From positions 32,225-96,224 of the forward strand of contig VGAE01000004.1 in assembly GCA_016870975.1 (NCBI GenBank): a stretch of 64,000 nucleotides of DNA, given 5' to 3'. Within the stretch, counting starts at the first letter, position 1; the number at the start of each line of letters is the position of its first letter. This document shows positions 1 to 9,453 of the stretch, piece by piece. The translations under genes and the position numbers were made by a program. Source of the DNA: Actinomycetota bacterium. GTDB taxonomy: Bacteria; Actinomycetota; Actinomycetes; Nanopelagicales; Nanopelagicaceae. Below the pieces are notes generated by a model, which worked only from the letters and a program-made list of their open reading frames with translations, was not told the origin of the DNA and made no database searches.

Positions 1-405
1 GTAATAGAGCGCTTTTTTCTGTTGACTACACCTCACCGTGCCTGCGACACCAGGCATGATTGATGCGTAATAGAGTCGATAATTGTTTTCGCCCATCTTC
101 ACAATCGACCAATCAAAACCATTTGGCAGGCGATAATTACTTGCCTCACTCCAAACTAAGCCATCTTTCGAGGTATAAATCTTTGTTATTTCTGCTGTTG
201 TATATAAAAAGTAGGTCTTGGAACTTTCATCAAAGTAAACCTCAGGAGAAACTCCTGGCGGCGCCGAAGCTTCAAGAGGCAACGGCTCAAATTTCGCTGT
301 AGCAATTGTTGAGGTGGTTGCCGATAAAGTATTTGCATTAACCGCTGAAGAAATTGATAAAGATATTGTCAGAGCGATGCTCACTACTTTGAAGAGTTTA
401 CGCAT
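1..405 (-). CDS. Secreted protein, sialidase/glycosidase-like N-terminus (partial)
   Basis: An open frame of 135 codons begins with ATG at 405 and runs off the left edge without a stop. It starts with MRK, a hydrophobic stretch and an ANA-type signal peptidase site near residue 24, so the protein is probably exported. After a linker it shows short strand-like blocks (VYFDESSKTYFLYTT, IYTSKDGLVWSE, NYRLYYAS). That pattern is typical of five-bladed propeller glycosidases and sialidase-like proteins; the function is inferred from pattern only. It follows rplA at 68 bp on the same strand, where many bacteria have rplJ. Confidence 0.6.
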   Translation of the reverse strand, partial: MRKLFKVVSIALTISLSISSAVNANTLSATTSTIATAKFEPLPLEASAPPGVSPEVYFDESSKTYFLYTTAEITKIYTSKDGLVWSEASNYRLPNGFDWSIVKMGENNYRLYYASIMPGVAGTVRCSQQKKALYY

Positions 406-473
406 GAGTAACAGTTTATAGCATTTAAAGTTAAAAACGCTAGATGCCCCAATTAGCCTCATTCTTAATTAGG

Positions 474-1184
474 TTACTGAATTGGCGCTCCACCTTCGCG
501 GGCGTAGTTGGTATCAAGGGCTAGGCCCGGTCCCATCGTGGTGGAGACAACCGCTTTGCGGATGTAACGACCCTTTGATGAACCTGGCTTAACGCGCATG
601 ATCTCATCGACCGCGGCGGCGTAATTATCTGCAAGTTGATCGGCGCTAAATGATGCTTTGCCGATTAGGAAGTGAAGATTGCAATCCTTATCGATACGGA
701 ATTCAATCTTTCCGCCCTTGATATCGGTAACAGCTTTAGCAACATCAGTTGTAACTGTTCCGGTCTTTGGATTTGGCATCAAACCGCGTGGTCCGAGAAC
801 CTTTCCAAGTCGACCGACCTTACCCATCAATTCTGGAGTTGAAACGACAGCGTCATAATCAAGACGGCCACCATTTACTTCGTCGATTAACTCATCGCCA
901 CCGACGATATCTGCGCCCGCTGCACGAGCTTCATCTGCGCGAGGTCCGGTTGCAAATACAAGAACGCGTGCAGTCTTACCGGTTCCGTGTGGCAAGTTAA
1001 CTGTGGAGCGAACTGCTTGATCCGCTTTCTTTGGATCGACGCCAAGCACTATTGAAACTTCAACGGATGCGTCGTATTTAGTGACGTTAGTTTCTCTAAC
1101 GATCTTCATCGCCGATAGCGGGGTATAGAGCTTGTCCGCTTCGATCTTCGCCGCGGCGGCCTTATATTTCTTGCTTCGCTTCAT
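474..1184 (-). CDS. rplA: 50S ribosomal protein L1
   Basis: L1 binds 23S rRNA in the mobile L1 stalk and helps release deacylated tRNA; in many bacteria it also represses its own operon. The 236-residue length is normal for the family. The signature block [20 protein letters not shown] lies in the middle, with the C-terminal stretch [25 protein letters not shown]. The ATG at 1184 is preceded by a purine-rich AGGAGA site. It is the last of the secE-nusG-rplK-rplA series, 76 bp after rplK, all read leftwards. Confidence 0.98.
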   Translation of the reverse strand: MKRSKKYKAAAAKIEADKLYTPLSAMKIVRETNVTKYDASVEVSIVLGVDPKKADQAVRSTVNLPHGTGKTARVLVFATGPRADEARAAGADIVGGDELIDEVNGGRLDYDAVVSTPELMGKVGRLGKVLGPRGLMPNPKTGTVTTDVAKAVTDIKGGKIEFRIDKDCNLHFLIGKASFSADQLADNYAAAVDEIMRVKPGSSKGRYIRKAVVSTTMGPGLALDTNYAREGGAPIQ

Positions 1185-1260
1185 TTCATCTTCTCCTATT
1201 TTGATCTTGATGTGAAGTTGTGGTGATAACGGAGCAGCGAGCTCCTCCCACGGTTATTAA

Positions 1261-1692
1261 TTAATCGTTGACGAGAATTCCCATCGAACGAGCCGTTCCT
1301 GCGATGATCTTTGCGCCCGCCTTTACATCGTTAGCGTTTAGATCACCTTTCTTTAGCGTCGCGATCTCTTGACACTGTTTCCAGGTGATCGAGCCAACCT
1401 TTTCTTTGTGAGGGACAGCAGATCCCTTTTCAATTCCCGCAGCCTTCAAGATAAGTCTTGATGCTGGAGGAGTTTTGGTTATAAAGGTAAATGAGCGATC
1501 TTCAAATACGGTGATTTCAACCGGAATGATTTCGCCCTTCTGCTTTTCAGTAGCAGCGTTATATTGCTTGACGAAGTCCATGATGTTGACGCCGTGCTGA
1601 CCAAGCGCAGGACCAACTGGTGGCGCTGGCGTTGCAGCTCCAGCCTGGATCTGCAATTTGATAAGTGCTTGTATCTTCTTCTTCGGCGCCAT
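1261..1692 (-). CDS. rplK: 50S ribosomal protein L11
   Basis: L11 forms the GTPase-associated centre with 23S rRNA and is the contact site of RelA-type stringent response factors and thiostrepton. The 143 residues match the usual length. The N-terminal [17 protein letters not shown] motif and the C-terminal RNA-binding part ending [10 protein letters not shown] are intact. It starts 8 bp after the nusG stop, so the two are almost certainly on one mRNA. Confidence 0.98.
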   Translation of the reverse strand: MAPKKKIQALIKLQIQAGAATPAPPVGPALGQHGVNIMDFVKQYNAATEKQKGEIIPVEITVFEDRSFTFITKTPPASRLILKAAGIEKGSAVPHKEKVGSITWKQCQEIATLKKGDLNANDVKAGAKIIAGTARSMGILVND

Positions 1693-1700
1693 GATCTCTC

Positions 1701-2342
1701 CTAGATTTTCTGTACCTGGTGGAATGAAAGCTCGACGGGGGTCTCGCGACCAAAGATGGCGACGAGAACTTTAAGTTTTGCTTGTTCTGGCATGATCTCA
1801 GAAATTGTTGCTGGCAAGGTTGCAAATGGTCCATCCATAACGGTGACCGATTCTCCGACTGAGAAGTCGACAACTTTGATATCTGGCTTCATGGTCTTCT
1901 TCAATTCACGAGGCATTAACATCTTCTCGGCCTCACTCATTGGAAGTGGGCTTGGATTATGTGAGTTGCCAACGAAACCAGTAACACCAGGTGTATTACG
2001 AACGCATGACCAAGATTCGTCGCTCAAATCCATTCGGACAAGGACATAACCTGGGTAGACATTTCGCTTAACTTGTTTGCGCTGTCCATTCTTTACTTCG
2101 GTGATCTCTTCTTCGGGAACTTGGATCTCGAAGATGTAATCTTCCATATGCATTGATTGAATACGTTGTAACAAGTTTCCTTTTACACGCTTTTCAAAGC
2201 CAGCATAAGAGTGGACTACGTACCAGTCGCCTGGCTTAGAACGAAGTTCCTCACGGAACGCGGCAACTTCAGGTGATACTTCTTCTTGAACTTCTTCCTC
2301 TTCAAGTTCAACATCGGTATCAACAACTTGCTCTTCGCTCAT
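1701..2342 (-). CDS. nusG: Transcription termination/antitermination factor NusG
   Basis: NusG rides on RNA polymerase, affects pausing and Rho termination, and couples transcription to translation. The 213 residues include an acidic N-terminal extension (about 40 residues rich in E and V, common in Actinobacteria). The NGN domain follows ([32 protein letters not shown]) and then a C-terminal KOW domain ([13 protein letters not shown]). It lies 24 bp after secE, in the conserved secE-nusG order. Confidence 0.97.
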   Translation of the reverse strand: MSEEQVVDTDVELEEEEVQEEVSPEVAAFREELRSKPGDWYVVHSYAGFEKRVKGNLLQRIQSMHMEDYIFEIQVPEEEITEVKNGQRKQVKRNVYPGYVLVRMDLSDESWSCVRNTPGVTGFVGNSHNPSPLPMSEAEKMLMPRELKKTMKPDIKVVDFSVGESVTVMDGPFATLPATISEIMPEQAKLKVLVAIFGRETPVELSFHQVQKI

Positions 2343-2366
2343 ATCCCCTCCTTTACTCTTTAAGAA

Positions 2367-2585
2367 TTACTCGCCAAAGATGAATAACACGAGCTGGGTA
2401 AGTCCTAGATCGAATAATGAAACAACCGCAATAACGAAGGCAACGAAGACAAGAACAACCGCGGTATAAGTAGTCAACATATTTCGTGAAGGCCAAACAA
2501 CCTTACGAAGTTCGTTAATTACCTGGCGATAGAAAAGTGGGATGCTACGAAAGAATCCAACTTTCTTCTCTGACTCTTCTGTCAT
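2367..2585 (-). CDS. secE: Preprotein translocase subunit SecE
   Basis: This is the small membrane clamp of the SecYEG export channel. The protein has 72 residues with the conserved amphipathic block ELRKVVWPSRNML followed by one transmembrane helix of about 22 residues, as in single-span actinobacterial SecE. I chose ATG at 2585 rather than the GTG at 2588 because GGAG lies 6 nt upstream of the ATG. tRNA-Trp lies immediately upstream, a common bacterial arrangement. Confidence 0.95.
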   Translation of the reverse strand: MTEESEKKVGFFRSIPLFYRQVINELRKVVWPSRNMLTTYTAVVLVFVAFVIAVVSLFDLGLTQLVLFIFGE

Positions 2586-2660
2586 CACACGCTCCTCTCG
2601 TTCTTCGATTAACTTCTTTTACTGCTAGCACTACTTTTACAACTTAGTGCAGCTACTGCG

Positions 2661-2734
2661 CAGGGCAGGAGGGACTTGAACCCCCAACCGCCGGTTTTGG
2701 AGACCGGAACTCTGGCCAGTTGAGCTACTGCCCT
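2661..2734 (-). tRNA. tRNA-Trp (anticodon CCA)
   Basis: A complete cloverleaf can be folded on the minus strand. The acceptor stem is AGGGCAG/CTGCCCT, the D arm holds GCTC...GAGT, the anticodon loop CTCCAAA carries CCA, and the T arm has GTTCAAGTC. CCA is not encoded after the G discriminator. It lies just upstream of secE. Confidence 0.96.
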
Positions 2735-2884
2735 TCGAGACGCTTTCGGACATACTGCATTACCTTTTCATAATCAGATTTTTTATTTACCCGATCAATC
2801 AAGTGTAAGGAAGCGAAAGTGTAGGCGAGGACCCCCGCTTAGGTCTAACTCGCCTAAAACCCCGCCTATGGGAGACTTCCGCAC

Positions 2885-4090
2885 GTGGGTAAGACTCGAA
2901 TCTCCGCACGAATTGCGGCAATCGCCGAATCTGCAACCTTGACTGTCGATGCCAAAGCAAAGGCGCTCAAAGCTGCCGGTCGCCCAGTTATTGGTTTTGG
3001 CGCTGGCGAACCAGATTTCCCAACACCTGATTACATCGTGCAAGCCGCAAGTGATGCCGCAAAAGTTGTTACAAATCATCGCTATTCACCAACGCCAGGT
3101 CTACCAGAACTTCGCGAAGCAATAGTGAAGAAAACAAAGCGCGATTCCAATTATGAAATTACCGCTGACCAAGTACTTGTAACTAACGGTGGTAAGCAAG
3201 CGGTTTACCAAGTATTCGCAACTATCGTTGATAAAGGCGATGAAGTCATTCTTCCTTCGCCATTTTGGACGACCTATCCAGAGTGCATCAAGTTAGCTGG
3301 CGGAAGTTCAGTTGAAGTATTCGCAGACGAGAAACAGAACTACTTAGTCACCGTTGAACAACTAGAGAAAGCCCGCACACCTAAAACTAAAGCCCTTCTT
3401 TTCTGTTCGCCATCAAACCCAACCGGTTCGGTCTATTCCAAAGAACAGGTAAAAGCGATCGCTGAGTGGGCTCTAAAAAACGATATCTGGATCATCACCG
3501 ATGAGATCTATGAACACCTTCTCTATGACAGCGCTACAGCTCCATCGATCCCAGTTTTAGTTCCGGAGATGGCTGATAAAACAATTATTATAAATGGTGT
3601 TGCTAAAACTTATGCGATGACGGGTTGGCGCGTAGGTTGGATGATCGGGCCTAAAGATGTAATTAAAGCTGCCACAAACTTGCAATCACATCTCTCTTCT
3701 AACGTCTCAAACATCTCACAGCGCGCTGCCATCGCGGCACTTAATAATGATCTCTCCGCGGTCAAAGAGATGGGTATTGCCTTTGATCGTCGCCGCAAAC
3801 TTATTGTGAAGATGTTAAATGAGATTCCTGGCGTGGAATGTCCAACACCGATTGGCGCTTTCTATGTCTATCCATCCGTTAAAGGCGTGCTCGGCAAAGA
3901 GATCCGCGGCAAGCGCCCGACCACTTCGGCTGAATTAGCTAACTTAATTCTGGAAGAAGTTGAAGTCGCAGTTGTTCCCGGTGAAGCTTTCGGTCCATCC
4001 GGTTACGTACGATTATCGTACGCAACCTCTGATGAAGATATCGTTGAAGGTGTAACTCGAATTAAGAAGCTACTTTCGGAAGCGAAGTAA
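2885..4090 (+). CDS. Pyridoxal-phosphate aspartate-type aminotransferase (class I)
   Basis: This is a fold type I aminotransferase of the aspartate/prephenate aminotransferase group, transferring the amino group of aspartate (or a related amino acid) to a 2-oxo acid. In the 401 residues I see the PLP residues N178 (SPSNPTG), D206 and Y209 (TDEIY), the Schiff-base lysine K241 ([15 protein letters not shown]), and a C-terminal arginine in YVRLSYA. The start is GTG at 2885. Its 3' end overlaps the convergent CopC-like gene by 21 bp. The exact substrate cannot be read from sequence. Confidence 0.9.
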   Translation: MGKTRISARIAAIAESATLTVDAKAKALKAAGRPVIGFGAGEPDFPTPDYIVQAASDAAKVVTNHRYSPTPGLPELREAIVKKTKRDSNYEITADQVLVTNGGKQAVYQVFATIVDKGDEVILPSPFWTTYPECIKLAGGSSVEVFADEKQNYLVTVEQLEKARTPKTKALLFCSPSNPTGSVYSKEQVKAIAEWALKNDIWIITDEIYEHLLYDSATAPSIPVLVPEMADKTIIINGVAKTYAMTGWRVGWMIGPKDVIKAATNLQSHLSSNVSNISQRAAIAALNNDLSAVKEMGIAFDRRRKLIVKMLNEIPGVECPTPIGAFYVYPSVKGVLGKEIRGKRPTTSAELANLILEEVEVAVVPGEAFGPSGYVRLSYATSDEDIVEGVTRIKKLLSEAK

Positions 4091-4540
4091 CGCGTAAGTT
4101 CCAAGCCCAGCAATTACAAGTAAGACCCAACTAAATTTAATTAATAAATTTGGTCCATCCTCAACTGGTTCACTAGTCAACGGCGCAGCTACTGAGAATT
4201 TATAGCTGCCTTCAACTATGTGGCCATCCAATGAAGCAACGCGATATTTAACGGTGTAATTACCAGGGCCGGTAATTCCGGAATCCGTTGAAATATTGGC
4301 GCCTTCTACGAAAACATCACCGCTAATTCGCACTCCACTTTCATCAATAACCTCTAGATTATTGGGATTCTTCTCGCCAATCAGTAAGAGCTCTTCATCA
4401 AAAAGTAGTGAGATTCTTTCAGGGGCTTCTGCCACCGTGCTCTCGGCATTTGGAAGGGCGCTTAATGGCAAGGTATGTCCTAGCGCTGGACTCATCGAAA
4501 ATAACGTTACTAATAGCGCTGCCGATAGCCGAGCCTTCAT
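4070..4540 (-). CDS. CopC-domain exported protein with C-terminal membrane anchor
   Basis: A signal peptide ([15 protein letters not shown]) leaves a mature N-terminus that begins with His, followed by [13 protein letters not shown]. This is the CopC start, where the first His is a Cu(II) ligand in the family. The Ig-like CopC core (residues about 20-115, ending [15 protein letters not shown]) is followed by a linker and one transmembrane helix before LRFRK. I take ATG at 4540 because longer forms would have no signal peptide. The usual CopD partner is not adjacent. It may take part in copper handling outside the membrane. Confidence 0.85.
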   Translation of the reverse strand: MKARLSAALLVTLFSMSPALGHTLPLSALPNAESTVAEAPERISLLFDEELLLIGEKNPNNLEVIDESGVRISGDVFVEGANISTDSGITGPGNYTVKYRVASLDGHIVEGSYKFSVAAPLTSEPVEDGPNLLIKFSWVLLVIAGLGTYALLRFRK

Positions 4541-4562
4541 AGAACCGACAATAATCTCTCCC

Positions 4563-5603
4563 GTGACCGATTTGAAATTCACCGAACCAATAAAAATTGT
4601 GAGTTGCCACGCAGAAGGTGAAGTTGGTGACGTGATCATCAGCGGTGTTGGTGAAATCCCAGGTAACACTTTGTGGGAGAAATCGAGATTTATCGCAAGC
4701 GATGAGAAGTTACGAAACTACGTTCTGCGGGAACCGCGCGGCGGTGTATTTCGCCACGTAAATCTCTTGGTGAAACCGATAAATCCCGAAGCCAAAGTTG
4801 GCTTCATCATCATGGAACCTGAAGATACCCCACCGATGTCAGGCTCTAACTCAATTTGTGTGGCGACGGTTGCGTTAGAAACCGGAGTAATTCCAGTAAC
4901 CGGTGAAGTGATGAATTTCAAAATGGAGGCGCCCGGCGGCTTCATAAATGTAACTGCAACTATAAAACGTAAGAAAGTTACTCAGATTCGCGTTAACAAT
5001 GTGCCCTCATTTGCCAGCGCATTAAATGCCAAACTTGAAGTGAAGGGCCTTGGCACCTTCACTGTTGATACCGCCTTTGGTGGCGATAGCTTTGTGATTA
5101 TTAGCGCCAATGACCTTGGCTTCAAAATCGCTCCTGATGAAGCGCGCGAACTTGCTGAAGTTGGTATGAAAATAACACGCGCCGCTAATGAACAATTAAT
5201 TTTCAGACATCCAACCAATCCTGATTGGCGGCATTTTTCATTTACCCAGATTGCCAAACCAATTTTCTATGAAGATGGAGTTGCAATTAGCCATAACGCA
5301 GTTGCAATTCAGCCTGGAAAAATCGATCGCTCGCCAACTGGAACTGGATGTTCGGCTCGCCTCGCGCTCTTACATGCCAAAGGTGAATTGAAATTAGGGG
5401 ATAGAATGATCGGCCGCTCCATTATTGGTTCACATTTTGATTGCCAAATCGAAGAAGAGTTAGATCTAAATGGCAGGAGAGCGATTCGCCCCTCGATCGC
5501 CGGACAAGCTTGGATAACTGGCACTTACGAACATAAATTAGATCCAACTGATCCATATCCACTTGGTTACAAACTAAGTGATACTTGGCCTAATAAACTA
5601 TAG
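4563..5603 (+). CDS. Proline racemase superfamily (hydroxyproline epimerase/dehydratase-like)
   Basis: The N-terminal [16 protein letters not shown] block and the [11 protein letters not shown] block place this protein in the proline racemase/4-hydroxyproline epimerase/trans-3-hydroxyproline dehydratase superfamily. With GTG at 4563 as start, the two catalytic positions are S93 (PMSGSN) and C263 (GTGCS), a Ser/Cys pair instead of the Cys/Cys of true proline racemases. In this superfamily such pairs occur in hydroxyproline epimerases and dehydratases, so the substrate is open. TTG at 4572 is an alternative start. A TAATCT box lies just before 4563. A short SDR gene follows after 11 bp. Confidence 0.85.
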   Translation: MTDLKFTEPIKIVSCHAEGEVGDVIISGVGEIPGNTLWEKSRFIASDEKLRNYVLREPRGGVFRHVNLLVKPINPEAKVGFIIMEPEDTPPMSGSNSICVATVALETGVIPVTGEVMNFKMEAPGGFINVTATIKRKKVTQIRVNNVPSFASALNAKLEVKGLGTFTVDTAFGGDSFVIISANDLGFKIAPDEARELAEVGMKITRAANEQLIFRHPTNPDWRHFSFTQIAKPIFYEDGVAISHNAVAIQPGKIDRSPTGTGCSARLALLHAKGELKLGDRMIGRSIIGSHFDCQIEEELDLNGRRAIRPSIAGQAWITGTYEHKLDPTDPYPLGYKLSDTWPNKL

Positions 5604-5614
5604 ATTGGATAACC

Positions 5615-6208
5615 GTGAAGATTGTTGTGATTGGTTCCACCGGACTTATCGGCCGCTTTGTAGTTGATGCCCTCACGCCTCTCGGTGAAGTAATCGGAAT
5701 CTCCCGTACTACTCCTATCAAAGTCGATGTGAAAGATCCTGTCTCTATTAAAGGAATGTATAAATCAATAGAAAAGTTCGATCACCTGGCATCTTGTATT
5801 GGAAAGGTAACTTTTAAATCAATCCTTGATATCTCCTACGATGAATATCTCGCAAGCGTTAAAGATAAAGCAATCGGCCAAGTCGAATTGGTCCGCGAGG
5901 GAATCGAACATATGAACGATGGTGGTTCATTCACTCTTATGACTGGAATCCTCGCCAGAAATCCAATTCCGGCTGGAAGCGCTGCCTCCCTTGCTAATGG
6001 CGCTATTGAATCCTTTACCAAAGCCGCTTCGATAGAACTGCCTCGTGGAATTCGCATCAACACAGTTAGCCCAAGCGTTCTAGTTGAAGCAACTAGCTAT
6101 CACAGCGCTTTCCCTGGCTTCCACCAAGTTACCGGAAAAGAAGTTGCCGATGCTTATGTGAAAGCAATTACCGGCAAGATGACCGGTGAAGTCTTTACAT
6201 TAGATTAA
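5615..6208 (+). CDS. Atypical short-chain dehydrogenase (SDR), 197 aa
   Basis: A short SDR with the nucleotide-binding start IGSTGLIG and the late motif PRGIRINTVSPS. The active-site region reads SAASLANGAIESF where classical SDRs have Y-x3-K, so the canonical Tyr and Lys are absent. This is seen in a small SDR subgroup whose chemistry I do not know. GTG start at 5615, 11 bp after the racemase-like gene, suggesting co-transcription. The stop overlaps the stop of murB on the other strand by 4 bp. Confidence 0.85.
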   Translation: MKIVVIGSTGLIGRFVVDALTPLGEVIGISRTTPIKVDVKDPVSIKGMYKSIEKFDHLASCIGKVTFKSILDISYDEYLASVKDKAIGQVELVREGIEHMNDGGSFTLMTGILARNPIPAGSAASLANGAIESFTKAASIELPRGIRINTVSPSVLVEATSYHSAFPGFHQVTGKEVADAYVKAITGKMTGEVFTLD

Positions 6209-7230
6209 AGCGTAATTCCCACAAACTGCACTTCGGGCTCCAACATAATTCCAAACTTTTCATTTACCGCTCTCCGTGAAGCGCGCGCCAACTCAATAAT
6301 GTCCGAAGCTTTGGCATTTCCATTATTAACTAGCGCCAAGACATGTTTATTACTTACCCCAGCGCCTTCATAGCAATGGCCTTTTCTAATTCCAGCTTTC
6401 TCCATCAACCAAGCCGCTGAAGTTTTCACTCGACCATCTGGTTGTGGCCATCGCGGAGCCTCCGCGGGAAGCTTCGCTGCTACTTCACCACTAACAATTG
6501 GATTAACAAAAAATGAACCAGCCGACCAAGTGTCATGATCTTTGGCATCTAACAACATTCCCTTTACGGCGCGGAGGGATAATACCGCTTTCCGCGCATC
6601 TTCTAAGAGAACTCGATCCCCAAGATTTACCCTTAACGCCTTCGCTAACTCTTCATATTTGATCGGAAGGCTCATCTCACCCTTCTCTAATTGAAAAGTT
6701 ACTTCCAAAATCAGGTAACGATCGCGCTCTTTCTTGAAAATCGATGAGCGATACTCAAAGCCACACTCGCTATTGGTAAAGGTTTTATAGGCCCCGCTCT
6801 TTCGATCCCATGTCCGAACACGCGCAATCACTTCAGCCACTTCATGGCCATAAGCGCCAATATTTTGAATAGGTGATGCTCCGATAGTTCCCGGAATCCC
6901 AGATAACGTCTCTACTCCAACAAATCCATTACTAACTGCCCACTTACAGAAGCCATCCCAATCTTCACCAGCCGCAACTGCAATCATCCCGCCGCTACAT
7001 GCATCAACGCTCGCCGAATTCCCTTTGGTTTCAACGCGAATTACCGTGCCATCAAATCCTTCATCACCAATCAAAACATTCGATCCGCCGCCAATTATTA
7101 ATACCGGTTCGCCCGATGCATCAGCGCTCTTAACAGCTTCTTCTAATTCACTCTCACTTTTGGCATGGATAAATCGCTTCGCTGGTCCACCTAGATGCAG
7201 ACTCGTATATTCCTTAAGCGTTTCAGCCAT
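6205..7230 (-). CDS. murB: UDP-N-acetylenolpyruvoylglucosamine reductase MurB
   Basis: MurB is the FAD enzyme that reduces UDP-GlcNAc-enolpyruvate to UDP-MurNAc with NADPH in peptidoglycan synthesis. The FAD-binding segment IIGGGSNVLIGDEGFDG is near residue 50, the type I active-site Ser lies in WSAGSFFVNP, and the C-terminal Glu lies in LEPEVQFVG. The length of about 341 residues is normal. I prefer ATG at 7230 over TTG at 7236. It lies 9 bp after a glycosyltransferase-like gene on the same strand. Confidence 0.95.
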   Translation of the reverse strand: MAETLKEYTSLHLGGPAKRFIHAKSESELEEAVKSADASGEPVLIIGGGSNVLIGDEGFDGTVIRVETKGNSASVDACSGGMIAVAAGEDWDGFCKWAVSNGFVGVETLSGIPGTIGASPIQNIGAYGHEVAEVIARVRTWDRKSGAYKTFTNSECGFEYRSSIFKKERDRYLILEVTFQLEKGEMSLPIKYEELAKALRVNLGDRVLLEDARKAVLSLRAVKGMLLDAKDHDTWSAGSFFVNPIVSGEVAAKLPAEAPRWPQPDGRVKTSAAWLMEKAGIRKGHCYEGAGVSNKHVLALVNNGNAKASDIIELARASRRAVNEKFGIMLEPEVQFVGITL

Positions 7231-7239
7231 AACCAAAGG

Positions 7240-7908
7240 CTACCTACGTGGACTCAAGATGTCGCTCTGCCCACGGAACCGCTCCAGAATCCGGTTGTAA
7301 TTATCCTTCGACTTCTTCTCACGATACTCCGGATCGACATCGTGATAACCATGATGGCGTCCCTGTTCTAACGGAAGCTCTAACTGCCACAACTTTCCAC
7401 CCGCGGCACGGAGCGCTAAGGAAAGTTCGATATCGGCATTTCGATAATAAGTTGCCGATGGATTTGCGCCTCCCGTAGCTAACGCAAACTCTCGATCCAT
7501 CCCAAAGTAATAACTAAAGAGCACATCTACTTCACCCGCGCCGCGATCATCAACGCTGCGCCAATCATCATCGGTATTTACCAACCCACCGCGCCAACCA
7601 ACGCCGACATAGCCGCTCTCTAGCTTCTCTAACGTTGCCGGAATTGGATCGCCGAAGAAGTTAGTCGATGGATCCATAATCACTAGGTATTTCTCTTGCG
7701 ATTCTTTTGAAAAGTGATTGAGGGTATGCCCCCAACCCAACTTATTTTTCCGCCAGGTCGCGCCAAATCGACTCTCAGCCTCTTTATTTTCTTTACCTGA
7801 AGCAAATACCGATATTGGAGTATCAGTAAATTTGGTTATCGAAGCGATGCACTTTTCCAGGTCATCAAAGAAACCATCAGCAATTAAACAGATTCTGATT
7901 CCAGCCAT
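7240..7908 (-). CDS. Glycosyltransferase-like protein (GT-A fold, family 2-like)
   Basis: The 222 residues open with a short strand pattern like GT-A enzymes (IRICLIADGFFDDLEKCIASI). They contain LVIMDPSTNFFGDP, resembling the DxD region, and RNADIELSLALRAAG late in the chain, resembling the acceptor-side E/D of GT2 enzymes. The assignment rests on this pattern and stays general; donor and acceptor are unknown. It sits directly upstream of murB. Confidence 0.6.
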   Translation of the reverse strand: MAGIRICLIADGFFDDLEKCIASITKFTDTPISVFASGKENKEAESRFGATWRKNKLGWGHTLNHFSKESQEKYLVIMDPSTNFFGDPIPATLEKLESGYVGVGWRGGLVNTDDDWRSVDDRGAGEVDVLFSYYFGMDREFALATGGANPSATYYRNADIELSLALRAAGGKLWQLELPLEQGRHHGYHDVDPEYREKKSKDNYNRILERFRGQSDILSPRR

Positions 7909-7921
7909 GGCTGGTAGCTAA

Positions 7922-8092
7922 TTAACGAGTTTCGCGGTGAAGCGTTGATGCCTTGCAACGAGGACAGAACTTCTTAAGCTCCATACGGTCTGGATCGTTG
8001 CGCCGATTTTTTCTTGTTATGTAATTACGTTCTTTGCAGTCAACACATGCCATAGTGATCTTTGGGCGGACATCCGCGCTCTTGCTAGCCAT
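7922..8092 (-). CDS. rpmG: 50S ribosomal protein L33
   Basis: The 56-residue L33 has two CxxC pairs (CVDC near residue 17 and CPRC near 45), so it is the zinc-binding C+ form. The ATG at 8092 has AAGGAG 6 nt upstream, which decides the start against a longer open frame that would run through tRNA-Met. It follows tRNA-Met and tRNA-Thr on the same strand; in many Actinobacteria rpmG also sits beside these tRNAs, close to secE-nusG. Confidence 0.96.
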   Translation of the reverse strand: MASKSADVRPKITMACVDCKERNYITRKNRRNDPDRMELKKFCPRCKASTLHRETR

Positions 8093-8166
8093 GTTGACTC
8101 CTTGATTAATTGTGAACGAACAAGGCGTGAGAATAGCCACGCACCTAACTAGATGACAAAACTTGG

Positions 8167-8240
8167 TAGCGGAGGCGGGATTTGAACCCACGACACAGCG
8201 ATTATGAGCCGCTTGCTCTACCAGGCTGAGCTACCCCGCC
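8167..8240 (-). tRNA. tRNA-Met (anticodon CAT, elongator type)
   Basis: The minus strand folds into a cloverleaf with acceptor GGCGGGG/CTCCGCT, anticodon loop CTCATAA and T loop TTCAAAT. The anticodon stem (AGCGG/TCGCT) lacks the three G-C pairs of initiator tRNA, so it is the elongator; tRNA-Ile with a modified C34 cannot be fully excluded. CCA is encoded right after the A discriminator (8164-8166). Confidence 0.93.
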
Positions 8241-8250
8241 AAGTTTTTCG

Positions 8251-8323
8251 AGCCCCCCATCGGAATCGAACCGATGACCTTTTCCTTACCATGGAAACGC
8301 TCTACCGACTGAGCTAGGGGGGC
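8251..8323 (-). tRNA. tRNA-Thr (anticodon GGT)
   Basis: The acceptor stem GCCCCCC/GGGGGGC, D arm, anticodon stem TTTCC/GGAAA with loop ATGGTAA (GGT) and T arm with GGTTCGATTCC form a complete cloverleaf on the minus strand. It is 10 bp upstream of tRNA-Met. Confidence 0.96.
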
Positions 8324-8362
8324 GAAAGGTTGGTGAAGAATACCGGATTTCAAAGAGCCCAA

Positions 8363-9313
8363 TTACTTCGATGGATCAAGCACGATTTTGCCTACTGTCT
8401 TACGCGCCAACATATCGCGATGAGCCTGTTGCGCCTCCGATAACGGATAAGTCGCCCCAACAACTGGTTTTAACTTTCCGCTCATAATCAGCATAAAAAG
8501 ATCCATAAATACTTCTTGCATCAACTCTCGTTTTGCCAACGCATTTACCAACCAGAACCCAATTATTGATTGCGACTTTGACATCAGCGCTCCCGGAATT
8601 ATATTTTCTGGCGCTTTACGCGAAGCCATTCCATAGAAAACTAATCTGCCAAATGGCGCAAGCGCCGCAAGCGACTGATCAAAAGTCTTACCGCCCACCA
8701 TCTCAAGCACGATATCTACCGGCTTTTTGTTATTTGCAGCCAATAACGCGCTCTTTAAATCCGCGTCATTGGCATCCACAACTGCATCGGCTCCTAGTTC
8801 TTTGCATAACTTCTTCTTCTCATCGGATGAGGTCACCGCAATCACAAATGCGCCCCACTCTTTCGCAAGCTGGATCGCAACGCTTCCAACGCCACCTGCG
8901 CCAGCGTGAACCACAACGCTCTCACCAGTTTTTATATGCGCCATCTCTTTTAATATTAAATACGCAGTACTTCCCTGAACCATCATCGCTAAGGCTTGCC
9001 CATCGCCTACCTGATCGGGCAACGGAATCACAGTTCGCGGGCTCACTAAAGTTTTCTGGCAATAACCACCGGTACTTGCCAACGCTAGAACTCTTAAACC
9101 ATCTGGCATCTTTCCAACAACTTCCATCCCTGGGATCAATGGCAATGTCTGTTGCGCTAAATAGGAATTCTCGGTCTGGTGGGTATCGGCGTAATTAATT
9201 CCAATCGCCGTCACATCCAAAACAACTTGGCTACCAACCGGGGCTGGATCGGGTAGCTCCAAATACTTCATGACTTCTGGACCACCAAATTCGGTGATCT
9301 GGATTGCCTTCAA
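8363..9313 (-). CDS. Quinone oxidoreductase / MDR-family alcohol dehydrogenase
   Basis: This is a medium-chain dehydrogenase/reductase of the zinc-free quinone oxidoreductase (QOR) group, 316 residues. It begins MKAIQITEFGGPEVM and carries the NADPH-binding signature VVHAGAGGVGSVAIQLAKEW near residue 140; no catalytic or structural zinc cysteines are visible. It probably reduces quinones or enones in the cytosol with NADPH. It stands alone behind tRNA-Thr. An inverted repeat lies in its promoter region. Confidence 0.9.
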   Translation of the reverse strand: MKAIQITEFGGPEVMKYLELPDPAPVGSQVVLDVTAIGINYADTHQTENSYLAQQTLPLIPGMEVVGKMPDGLRVLALASTGGYCQKTLVSPRTVIPLPDQVGDGQALAMMVQGSTAYLILKEMAHIKTGESVVVHAGAGGVGSVAIQLAKEWGAFVIAVTSSDEKKKLCKELGADAVVDANDADLKSALLAANNKKPVDIVLEMVGGKTFDQSLAALAPFGRLVFYGMASRKAPENIIPGALMSKSQSIIGFWLVNALAKRELMQEVFMDLFMLIMSGKLKPVVGATYPLSEAQQAHRDMLARKTVGKIVLDPSK

Positions 9314-9337
9314 GACTTATCCCTTCGTCGATCTGAG

Positions 9338-9361
9338 CGTCAGTCCCGAGACGAACTGACG
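9338..9361. promoter_or_regulatory. Inverted repeat in the gap between QOR and the membrane protein
   Basis: CGTCAGT (9338-9344) and ACTGACG (9355-9361) form a perfect 7-bp inverted repeat with a 10-nt centre. It lies 25 bp upstream of the QOR start and in the 140-bp divergent gap. It could be an operator or a hairpin; no regulator is adjacent. Confidence 0.3.
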
Positions 9362-9441
9362 TTTCAAAATCTAGTTACCCGGAACCTACGCCCACACCAC
9401 CCCGGAATGCATGACCTACAAGTAACAAATAAGTAGAGGTC

Positions 9442-9447
9442 TAGAAT
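9442..9447 (+). promoter_or_regulatory. -10 box TAGAAT of a leaderless transcript
   Basis: TAGAAT ends exactly 6 nt before the ATG at 9454, the spacing expected if transcription starts at the A of the start codon. No Shine-Dalgarno site is present. The same arrangement occurs at several other starts in this window. Confidence 0.6.
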
Positions 9448-9453
9448 CGAAAT

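Noticed and set aside
60..302. 80-codon open frame on the + strand
   Set aside because: It is the shadow of the signal-peptide-bearing partial gene on the minus strand, which has a sensible product.
8093..8191. N-terminal extension of rpmG
   Set aside because: It would run into tRNA-Met and ignore the AAGGAG-ATG start at 8092 that gives a normal 56-residue L33.
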